A stretch of DNA of 64,000 nt, from assembly GCF_036324505.1 (NCBI RefSeq), contig NC_086356.1, positions 11,160,744 through 11,224,743 on the forward strand, in the 5' to 3' direction. Numbering within the stretch: the first letter of the stretch is position 1; each line of letters begins with the position of its first letter. Below, piece after piece: positions 41,601-53,600 of the stretch. A model generated the notes under the pieces. The model had not been told where the DNA came from. It saw only the letters and a list, made by a program, of their open reading frames with translations, and ran no database searches. Both the position numbers and the translations under genes were made by a program. Source of the stretch: Eleginops maclovinus. Lineage: Eukaryota > Chordata > Actinopteri > Perciformes > Eleginopidae.

Positions 41601-44600
41601 TCACAACATTTTTGTACCAATATATTGTACCTAAATATAAAAGTATAGTTGTTTTTTTTCCATATTTCGGAAGCTAAAAGATGGTATAAGTGAAAGGGCA
41701 AGAAAACAAGAGACACTTCCATGGTGAGTTACACCTATGGATAAAGCATTTTATTTCCACAAGATCAAAGCGGATGTGTCTCTCTGCGGTATTAGCATCT
41801 GTTTTGAAGAGGTCGGCACACAAACCTTTTTCACAAAGAAATTTCAATGTGCCACAGTCACAAAAGCCCAGGTGTAAATAATAAAATGAAAGATGGATGT
41901 TATTCTACGTAGCTGCTTTTGGTTTCTGGGTCCTGGCTCACTGTCATGGCTTAATGTGATCGATCGTTAATGTTATTAGGAACACATGCGCCTTTTCCGG
42001 CTCTGACCTAGTCCAAATGTCTGCTGTGAGAAATGTCTAGAAGAGCTGACACAAGAATATGCCTCAAAGTATATGTATCTTTTACATATGTCTAGATTTT
42101 CATGTTTGATAAGGGGCCGCTGAGTTTATAAACCTTTTTCCTGGTATGACTTTTCATGTCCTGGCAGGAAACACAGGTGTGCTCTTTCGACTTGCTGACG
42201 TCAGTGAATGGAACAGAGCCATTGTTAATGTTATTAGTTACACACATGATGTATTCAGGTACAGCATTAAGCCTAGGTCACAGCATTTGGCTGCGTAAAC
42301 ACTTAGGGGGGGCATTTATATGCACATTGCGTGAGTAAAAGTCCCGAGTTACTGAATGAGGAATCGGCATTAAGTATTTTAACCTCTTAGTTTGCAATCT
42401 TGACTCTGGTAATTACGTTAACAATACGCTGTGTTAGTCTTTTAATAGTTGCTATATTATTTGTTACGTTAGGAATCAAAATACAGCTTTAAATATATTT
42501 ACCAAAAACGTCGACATATATGATTCTCGTCCCATAGATTCCTTTATTTCAGTACTATGCAACCACAGTTGGAAACTTATGTTCCTTACCTCCTCTTTAA
42601 ACAATTGTATTTGTCTTGGCCGGTGACCTATTAGTGTTACTGCCAGTGTCAGCAGATAGCTGGATTAGCCTCGGCCAATCAGTTCACTGTGTGGTCTCTA
42701 CCAAGGGGGTGCAGCTCACTGGATTAGGCAATGTCTCTTTCCTTTCTCTCTGTCTCTCATTGGAGCAGTGGTCAAGCTAAGAAGTATTATACTCACATTG
42801 TCGTCCCTGACTGTACTTCTGCTCTCACCCGAATCCTTTCCCTACATAACACACTCCTTCTTATCTAACTGTGGCTTGTAGTCGGAAGGAAGAACGATGG
42901 ACCTTGTTGTCTCAGCTGAGGACAGGTTGATGAAGATGGAAATCTAGGTTTTATTTTTTACGAGGTAGTTAGTACTGAATGACAAAGGACCACTCAAATT
43001 CAGTTGGATTAGGGGAACGTGCCCTCTGTAGACTCCTAAATCAACATATCCTTTCTTTTTCTTATATTCTTAAAAATACAGTTGTAACAGGAACTGCTAT
43101 TAAGTGGAGTTTTGTACAATTACTTCCTGACTGGCTTGGCTGTCTGACGAGAGAGTTCATCGTTGAGTTTTTGGAACCATCTTGATGACTTGTAAAGCAG
43201 ATGTGATTCTTGGCTGGTATGGGACTGTGTGTAGAAAGTCTAGTTGGATTGTTTCCAGGTTTGCTGCAACATTGCTGACATTTTGGATTTGTATTGAGTC
43301 ATTCAGTGGACATTATGGACTTGATTCTGTAAAAACTATTAGCTGGAACGTTCCTCTCACTGAGTTTATTGCTCTAATGCACTCTTAAGCTCCATATAAG
43401 GACTTCCTCACTTCCTGATTTTTTTTGACATAGCTGTTGTTATTAACCCTTTCCATGATGGAATCTGAGCCTTGCCCTCTGACAGGAGCAGAGAAAGCTG
43501 TGTGTAGACTAGTCCACTCTGGACCTCGACCTAAAGCTTCACTAAGGCCATTGCACTTGGAGCTACAGGTGTATGTGGACAAAACACGAACCAAGAAAAA
43601 ACACAGGTACTGTTTGAACCCTAGAAAGGACCAGGTCTTCAGGGGTGTTGTTGCCTGTCGAGCACTGTGGGTAACCACTCTGATTCTACATTAGCAGAAG
43701 ATCATGTTTGTCCTTTGGGCATTAGAAAAATGCCTACCATTGCATTTTTGGGTCCCTTTGTAAAACAGATTAGATTGGAGAATAATCCTTGCTTAGCTCT
43801 ACATTCTACTATCTGGAATTTAGAGCTGCAACCAAATCGGCTGGTCTTTAGTTTATCCTGGATTATACAATGACTCTGGGGTATAACCTTTCTGGATACA
43901 ATTCACTCAGACACTCTGTTTGCAAAATCTTTTTAAAGACCCTCTGGACCGACCCCCCCCCAGTATATATGTGTTTATCAATAACCTGAGGCTTTGATTG
44001 ACATGTCCAATCAGGAAGTTATCAATATACACAAAGTTAACATTTCTTTTATACTCAGCCAATTGATCCAATAGTTGTCAGGGTAACTAAGGCATTGTAG
44101 AGAACGAGGAAGTCTCCGCTGGCTTGGCTTTTGATATGAAAAGTGTTGCTTCGATTATATTTCAGCAAAGTAATGCAGGAGTGAAGAGACCTACTTGGAT
44201 TGTCACATGTTTGACATGATTGATTTTTCAGTGTTCACATGACCAATATAATTTAACGATTTCTCTAATGTCTTTTATTTAGAGAGCATTAGCATACTTT
44301 GAATTTTTGGCTAACAAATATAGACCTTTTCAACAAATGAAGCAAAACATCTGTACATCAAAATCAAATCGAGTTGATGTGAGAAGTAATGAGTAAAAAG
44401 GCAACACCTTTAAGGTGCGCATCCCTGAGCCTATAAGACTCAGTTGCTAAGGCAACAGTCAATATGGTGGTTACAAACCTTGTTGTCATGGAGATAATGG
44501 GAATTTGTTCTTCATCCTGAGAAGATATTGCCCTGCCACTGTAAAAAGTTCTCTCTCTGATAGTGCTCATGCCTCTTTTCCTGTCTTCCCCTCCACATGT

Positions 44601-47600
44601 GTGAACCTGTGGCTGCACCTTGTAGGATGGAGGCCTCTTGCTTGGAGTTGGCGTTGGAAGGAGAGCGATTGTGCAAAGCCGGGGACTTTAAAGGGGGAAC
44701 AGCGTTCTTTGAGGCAGCCGTGCAGGTCGGCACAGAAGACCTGAAGACCCTCAGTGCCATCTACAGCCAGCTGGGCAACGCCTACTTCTACCTCAAAGAG
44801 TACGGCAAGGCCCTGGAATACCACAAACACGACCTGACTCTGGCCAGGTGAGCAATGCATCTTTTAGTAGGTGCTACATGCTGCAGAGTTAAAGTTGGTC
44901 AAGTTGCAAACACTTGCAATGAGCTGGTCAGTAGGTGCTGGAATAAGTGCGTTACACAATTTATTAACTATTATGTTCATTTAAATTCATGAAAAGGTAT
45001 TTTCATCCAGTCAGACACTAGGTGGTTGGAAATGTGCCTATAATCTGTCTGTAAAGGATCAGATACCAGAGGAAACCCACACAAACATGTTATGTTGCAC
45101 TTAATATATATTTTTTGTTTGCCTAAAGCACTTTAATGCTCTAATAAATATTGATACTGAGAGATCTTAATGGGACTTTATATTGTAAATAATAGAAGTA
45201 GCAGTAGTAGTAGTAGATTCTTGTTATTAGTTTTTGTCTTGCTTATTATTATGCCTATATTGTAACGCATCTGAGAAAACATTAACGATTGAGATACATT
45301 TGAACACATCATAGACCGTAGCAGAACGAACAATGTCAAACAAACATATATTCAGTTATAGCTATCCCTGAAGCCATAAAGCAATTCAATACATGAGAAA
45401 AATCGTGGTCTGATAATGGTTTAATAATCCCGGCAAGAAACCAACAACAAAAAGCCATATTACTACATTCAGCTCATTTATGCAGGACCTCTGTTTCATT
45501 AGGAGGAATTACATTTTAAAATAGGATTTAGTTTAGCATTGCTGATTTTGTTTTTCTTCGTATTTTACCACATGAGTGTCAGGGATTTTACTTTGTTGAC
45601 ATTGAGAAGTTCCTCAAAAAAAGTGAGGGGGACTTTCATATAGTAACAGTCGACAACTACCAGCTGGGTATTCAGATTTTTATGAGTAAATCGGTCCCCT
45701 GCAGTGAGTGCAGCTGGTCCTTCAGCAGGGGACCGATAAAAGACCCCGGGGAGCTTTACCTTGTTGCATTACAGTCGCCACCAGGACCGGATCCTAGGAA
45801 GCAACCAATTAAAAAATGTTGTTTTTAAAATCTCCAAATTAAATCTTCTTGCAATACCTTAATGGATATTGTTTCAGTAAATCATTTGTAGAGCTGTATT
45901 ACTCCCACCACTTTACATATGTGTTTCTTTTGCTTTTACAGAACAATAGGAGACAGAATTGGAGAAGGAAAAGCCAGTGGCAACCTCGGCAACACGTTAA
46001 AAGTGTTGGGGCGCTTTGATGAGGCCGTCGTGTGCTGCCAAAGACACCTGGATATTTCTCAAGAACAGGGAGACAAGGTAACGTGCATTTACATTTTTTA
46101 TTTTATTATAGCGTGTTCTTAAAAGTCCTGAAAGAGATGTTACAATTTCCGTTTGCTGCCTTTATTGTTTATTTGGTCCTGCAAACACATCAGCACTGTC
46201 CTACAGCATCTTTATTTAATATTTAAGACATTATTTATCTATTTGCTAAATTTGCAGGTTATTTTTCAGCATTGAGAACTATATAAAGCTCTGGAAAAAA
46301 TGAAGACACCACTTCACATTTTTCTTTAATCTTTATCTCTACATGTATGGTCATTCCAGTGTGTGTTGAATTCCAACACAGAGAAATATTGTCAAAAGTT
46401 TATACAGTCTTGATATCTGCAGAGAGAGCTTTGACACATTTCGTTTTTGCTCTGATCTTTATTTTCTGTGACTATTTGTCATGCGATTGCAGGTTGGAGA
46501 GGCCAGAGCGCTGTACAACATAGGGAACGTGTTTCATGCAAAGGGCAAGCAGCAGTTGTGGGGCTGCACCCAGGAACCGGGGGACCTTCCTCCCGACGTC
46601 AGAGACACACTGCAGAAGGCTACTGGCTTTTATGAGTATGTATTGTTGGGTAATGAACTTAAGCAACAGGAAAAAAAATCTGAATCGCAATGGTAGTCTA
46701 GACTAGTGAGGGTAAATGCGTTTCGTATGGAAGGATGCAAATTATGCGGAAAACGAACATTGAGAAATATTTAGTTCTATCGATGTGTCAGATGTGTCAG
46801 ATGTGTCCCTGTGGTGGTCAGTTTCTTCGTGCTTATTAAGAAAAATATTTTATACTAATAGAAGGCTATTGTTTAATGGTAACATGTATAACCACAGTTC
46901 CTTAAACATCATTTACATGCTGAAAGGTAGTTGATGTTTCACTTTTCGCTCTGTAGGATGAACTTGTGTTTGGTCAAAGAACTTGGAGACCGAGCTGCTC
47001 AGGGGAGGGCTTTTGGGAACCTGGGCAACACCCACTACCTGCTGGGAAACTTTGTCGAAGCTATCAAGTTCCATCGTCAGGTGAGAAATTCAAGATGTTT
47101 ACCAGCATGTTAATAGAGCACTGATAAGAGTCATCAGCCTGGTTGATGTGCAGTGACCTTGCGTTGCCAAGGGAACAGCCTTATATCGTTTTTTGAACAC
47201 AAGGTCATTCGAACATTTTTCATCTCCTCTTAATAAGTTACACAAATACACAGATATAAACCCATGTTCCTGTTTGGGGTTCATCATATTTGGTTTGCTT
47301 ATCAAACCCAGTAACTCGCTCAGTGAGATATGCTCTGGGCTGTTTTGTCGGCTTGTGTGTATGCTGTGTGGCTATGACGTCCAAGCCTGGGATCTTTCAG
47401 CGTGCTCCCTGAAGCAACAGCATGCATTTGCAGACCTTGGTTGTCATTATTGCGTGCACTTGTGTAATGTGAAGCCCAGAAGCAAACAAGTGATTACCAC
47501 AACATTTGATTTACTGTTGCATTGTGTTCAAACATGTTTGCATAGCTCAGAGGTGCAGTCAGACTGCTGTTCATTTCAGTTAAGAGAAGGAATTAATGCA

Positions 47601-50600
47601 TTTGCTTCTTGTTGAGAAAGATTTGACCTGCTTTGCCCTGCACAGATTCTCTAAAATATTACATGCGACTCACTAACACACAGCAATTTTGAGCACTTTT
47701 TTCATGTATTGTCATGTATGAAGATAGCTAGTCCTGCTACATTGTGGTGTGTTGTCAGTGGACCACATTCTTCATTCTGCGGAGATTGATGACATCTTAT
47801 AGAAAAAAAAGGGAGGAAATTGTTTTCTTGGTGAATCCTTCGAACGCATGGCTTTGAACTCTGTTCCCCCCCATGTTTTCTGTCACTCTCCATTGTAAAC
47901 CACTTGTTTTCTTATGTGAAAGTCCAGGCTCTCCTCGCTTTCCCATTACAAATCTATCATTGTTCCTTGGAGGGCATCACACTTCTTTGAAATGAAATCA
48001 GAGAAGCTGATTTGATGCAGCAGACAACGACTTGTCTTATTGTATTTGCTTGTACAGCAGAGAAAAGCACAATACAAATTAAGGTTAAACTAGACGCATG
48101 TTTTGTGGTATGTACCACATAAAATGAAGAGTCAGGTTGAAAAGGATTTTGCTCATTTGTTTCCACCTGTTCTGTCATTCACAGCGATTATCAATAGCCA
48201 AAGAATTTGGAGACAAAGCTGCAGAACGGAGAGCCTACAGTAACCTTGGCAATGCCCTGATATTCCTGGGCCAGTTCAACACAGCGACAGAATACTACAG
48301 GTGAGGAGAGAGGGGAGTCTGACATCTAGTGGAGGGAAGTTGAAGTGAACATTTTTGATCAAGTACAGATTGAACATGAAAAATAACACAATTCTGATGC
48401 ATGATCAAAAATCCTTTTTATTTGTCTCACACCCCGACATTTCTCTCATCATTCTCACTGACTTCTTTGATACCTCTTTCATCTTCAGTGTTTCTTTTCT
48501 CACTTATCCCTGTGTTCCCTTTTCTTTTTCTATAGGAAAACTTTGCAGCTCTCCAGGCAGCTGAGGGACCAGGTGATGGAGGCTCAGGCCTGTTATAGTC
48601 TTGGGAACACCTACACACTTTTGCAGCAGTATGAGAAGGCAATAGACTACCACCTGAAACACCTGTACATAGCAGAGGAGCTAACTGATAGGTACAATAA
48701 GCAACATATACTGCTTGTATACACACAAGCATAGCTCAGGAGTAGCTTTTAACAAATGTCTGTATGTCCATGTCTTATTAGAGTTGGTGAGGGCCGTGCC
48801 TGCTGGAGTCTAGGAAATGCATACGTGTCTTTAGGGAACCACAAACAAGCTCTCCACTACGCCCGAAAGCACCTGGACATCTCTAACGAGGTGAGGCATT
48901 TTATAGAAGTTTTTCTTGCAGACACAGTTATTCTAAAAACAAACCAAAAGGGCATTTAACCTAATTTGGCCCATCTGGCTCTGGTTGTCTTTGTCCTTAC
49001 CTCATCATTTGTTCCTCAGATTGGAGACAGAAACGGGGAACTGACAGCCAGAATGAATGTGGAGCAGCTCATGGAGTCTCTGGGAGTCAACGAGAGCGAC
49101 CTTTCACCCTCCAGTTCAGAGTTTGAGATGCAAGGTGACCCTTGAAATTATATTTTTTCCTTTTTATATGAGTACAATGCGTTAGTTGATAAGCTTCAAA
49201 AGATGTTCATAGGCAAATGTTGTTACCTTCAAACGGCACCATGCTAGCTGTTGCCCCATGTTTCAAGACTTAAGGCTAAGCGAAGCTAACTAGCTGCAGC
49301 TTCATATTAGCAGACAATTTTAAGAGTGATAATATCACCTGCAATGCATTGCCTTTCTGAAGTCATACCATCATACAAAAGACTTAAATCTGGTTTTAAA
49401 GGGCCACTGATTTGAGGATTACTGTCCTTTTCCTAATTATATACGTTGTCATCGCTCCTCAAATGTTTAAGTTCACATAAAATGAAATGTGAAAAAACAA
49501 AACAAACATACTAATTATTCTTTGATGTTTTTTTTTATCCTTCAGTGTTTACATGCACTCATCAAGCAAGATTTCTTTAACTTTGTTTAGGCAGTTTATT
49601 CAAGCGAGAGGGTGTGTCAGTGGAAATAGCCTGCCTCTGTGTGTGCTTGTGTTTGTGTTTTGGGGTCAGTTGGGTCTATTTTTTTGCACTCTGCAAACTG
49701 TGGTTAAACAAAACTGTCTTGGAGCTGTTTTAGCCCTCCCATCTCACAGATCTAGGATCAGAATATAACAACCATTGAGCTCTAGGAAATTGTTTACACC
49801 AGGAATTTTAAATGTAGAAACTTGACTTAGGGTTGAGTAAATTGGCAACTATAAGAAACTCCAAAAAACCTATGATAACAGATGTTCAAACAACATACAC
49901 TAGTTTTTAGATGCTGGTCTTTTAAGTTCATATTTAACATAAATAACATATGTGGGCTTGAGTAAGCTAACTGGAGGACTGTATGTGTACATATGGTGGC
50001 CATTTAAATGTAAAACCAACTGAAGGTGAGTGCAGACATTACACAGACACCTTTGGTCTCTGATGTCTGAACTGAGGCTAAATGTGAGAGAAAGCGATGG
50101 GTGTGTACACATTTTTTGGGTAAGAAGAAAATTCCTGACTTAACCCCCCAGTCTCAAGAAGATGTTTTCTTGATTCTCGAGCAGTCCTACTATCCTCATA
50201 TAATAACAATGATTTATTATTACTATTAGATTAGATTCGCTCCAACAACATGTATAAAATGAAGTAAGGAACTGTACAAACTTGATCTGCTCCGTCAGCC
50301 TGGCTTTTGTGCGATGTTTGCTTTGATGACTGAACCCTCCTCCGGGGTGAAACTCACACTCATGTCCTACATTTCCCTGTCTGGTGCGGAGCTGGCAAAC
50401 AGACTCTTATTCAGCCAAGCAAAACTGAGTCCAATGAACTCAACGGATTGTTTGGTTGTCTGCCTAAACCCGCATATCCATTTTGAACATCATGGGACCA
50501 ATGCTGTCAAGATGAAAAGACAAAGAGCGCCTTGCATCCTTTAGTTAATTCAAGACTTCAGAGACTACAGCTGTGACACAAGTTATTTTAATGCCATGTA

Positions 50601-53600
50601 ATAAGCTATGTTTATTTTTCTTATGTATTTTTTCTGTAGGAGCAAGACCCAAATTCACCAAAAGAAACAGCATGGACAGTGTAGAGCTGTGGAAGTACTC
50701 TTCAGATAAGGTGATTTACAGCTCACATTTCACTCCAGAGAGAAAATTGGGGCCCATACACCTCTCCCCAAAGAGTTATCAAAGCAGCTCTAACAATATG
50801 TTCTTTTGCTGCAGAACGGTGAGAACCAAGACTTGGAAAGTATACCCAGGAGATCCAAGAGTCAGCTGTCGCAGCCAGGCAAGAGAAAAGGCTATCCTGA
50901 CAGCCAGTCATCAGATGAAAGGCTGTGGTTGGACTCTCCCGTAGACACTGATGACATCACAGTGCAAGTCCCGCCTCCAGTGCCAGTGAGTAACTTTAAA
51001 TTGATTTCTCTTATTGGCTTCGTATTCAGATCAAAGTATGGTTCTTATGCCGTTTCCATGTTTACAATCTTTGTGCTAAGCTAAGCTAACTGACTGGTAG
51101 CTGTCTCTTCATATTTACTATACAGATATAAAAGTGGTATCAGGCATCTCATCTATCTTCCATTCGTCACGCATATTTCCCAAATGTAAAACATTTTTGA
51201 ATTTTGGTGTTTAAATCTAATTTTGGCCTTAGCCATTTAGTTTTTAACACTCTAGTTCCGTTATTATTATCTTATTATACCAGAATCAGAATACCTTTAC
51301 AATACTTTAATATGTTTTTTTGCGTATTATTAAATAATTTAAACTGACATAATCATGTGAATATACGTTTTGAGCTCTCTAACATCACGCTATAGCACTC
51401 ATAAAACTGAGACCAGTTTCCAGTATTATAACAACTCAAGTACTTCTCTTTGAGTTTTTGTCAGAAAATACTGCTGATCTCTACATTGTATTTCATGTCT
51501 CAGAGTATTAAGCAGCCCAGTTCACATTTGCCATGAATGTAAGATATTTCTTTACATATTTCTTTACTTACGGTCTTTTAATTCACTCACACGATAACTG
51601 AGAGCCCACCTGAGAAACGATGGTTTTAATCTTTCTCCTAGAAAGCATCACAGGGATTTAAAATGCTGACTGCTGAATTCTCCTAACTATTTTTCTCCCC
51701 TTTTGTCTGTTCACTTCATCCTCTGTCAAAATGTCTTGAGGGCTTCTGCTTTAAAGAGAAAATGAGTGGATTTAGAGGGATTAAATTAGCCACATTTCTC
51801 TTAATTTCCCAGGAGGTTCTGTTAGAAGTCAGATACAGTGTAAAAGGTGTGTTCTCATTAAATGCCAGCAGTGGTCCACTTTATGTGAACTAGTTTCTTA
51901 ATGAATTAACCGTTTAACAGCTGTTGTAACCTTAAAGTTCTGCTCCCCCACGGCACCTAATCATGCATTGCTTCTGTGACAATGTCGATTGTTGTTATCA
52001 GCAAGCTCACATGCTAGATAAGAGCGGAAATTACTGGGCTGCCTGATGATAGATCATCACGAGGGACTGGAGCGCTAAATGGTGGTAATCCTAATGACAT
52101 TGAAGCGTACACTTTTTAAACCATGTCCATCTTTTGAAGCCAGCTGTATGTCGGTGCTCTCTGGCAACATACATGATATCCTGCTTTAAAAAATGGGGGG
52201 GGGGGGGGGAATAGCATTGTATTACAAAGTACAGCTACAGTAGGTAAAGCTAGAATTTTAAATACACAATTAGTTAATTGCTGTCTTTTACTCTCCTTTC
52301 ACGCAATCACCCCCTTCACTCGCTTCATACCTTTTTTTTTCTCCCTCTCTCACCATCACATGTTCCTTTCTCTCTTGTTCTGCCCCTCTGGCCTACTTGA
52401 TTAATTGGACAATACCGAGAGGGAAGTGAGGAGATCCACACACACAGACCATGGGGCCAAGGAGAGACACTGCTATAAGTCACAGCTGACAAATGTGCAG
52501 ATAGGATAACTCCACGAAGGGTTCTTTTAGAGATGTCCTTGGTTGTGAATGGTTTCCTACAGAAATCACACTTTTTGTAAACTAAACTGCTGACATTGGA
52601 AGCTCTTGTAATTTAGAGGTTGTTGATCTCTGCAGGCTGCCACTGTTGGCATGCAATTTACTCATGACCGTACCCCTTGCACCCCCTTCCTCCCATTTGT
52701 CCCCCCTCCAGCTCTCCCCCTCTGCTGATAATGTGACCTTGATCACAGAGCTGCTGCCCTCCCCATGGCGTCAAACCCCCCCCGCTTCACATAATGAGTT
52801 GTTTTCCCACAGTGGGCGAACAGGGACAAAAATGCCCGGCAGCAGAGCCACAGAGAGTGAGAGGGAGTGAGACAGGAGAAGAGAGATAGACAGAGAGGGG
52901 ATGGCAGGGTTTCATAGAGGGCTGGAACAGAGGGATACAGGAGGAGAGGAAATTAGAGGGAGGGCGTCGAGTACAGCGGGGGAGCAAAAAGAGAGAAAGT
53001 AAAGTGGTGGGTGAAAGTATGGGAGAAGGAGGTGTGATCCAGGCGTGTGGACAGAGCGAGGGGGAAAGGGAGCACAGAGAGAAATGAGAGAGAGCGATAC
53101 ATAAAGGACAAAGAAGTGCTGCTGGTAAGATATTTCATGTATGTGTTACAGCTTGGATAACTCCATAGTGCAAGGAAAGCTTTAGGTTATTAACTTTATT
53201 TTCCTTTTACATTCTTTACACGTGTACCTGTTTGATTCTTCCTCCACGCATAGACATTTTGCTCTACTTTCAGGAAGCTTGTGCAGTGTAAGTGGGGATT
53301 TTTATTTCATTAGTAGTCAGTTCTGTTTTGTCTGAAGCATAGTGTGGTTTACAATATAAGTTTCAGTCGCATAGATTAGAGTTGGGTAAAATACATTGTC
53401 AGTCGACCCTGCCCTACTTCACATGTTGCTGGAAGTGTTTTAACTTCATACTTGTTAGTGTTAAAGTGTCATATGTTAGAAAAGATGGTGGTACAATGGA
53501 ATAGATGTAACTGTGAATATTGGTAGGGGTAGAGATAAGAAGTTTAGCTTCCTTTTTTGAAGTTGTATCTTTAAGTAATAAGTGCTTTATTGTGCTGCAA

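Larger units (their letters stand above)
37245..44625 (+). other. gpsm1: gpsm1 intron 1
   Basis: 7.4 kb. It starts with an 18-G homopolymer 33 bp after the donor. It holds a compound palindrome (37891-37958), an (AC)44 tract (38597-38684) and a CRE octamer (42196-42203). Small open frames at 42.98-43.87 kb have no recognisable family and no splice context. No nested gene seen. Confidence 0.8.

Noticed and set aside
42979..43873. Cluster of small open frames in gpsm1 intron 1
   Set aside because: No recognisable protein family, no splice signals linking them, present on both strands.
44364..44860. Minus-strand open frames overlapping gpsm1 exon 2
   Set aside because: They are antisense shadows of the conserved TPR-coding exon.
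47193..47615. 140-codon open frame on the plus strand
   Set aside because: It lies inside gpsm1 intron 5, has no recognisable family, and the flanking exons splice in phase without it.
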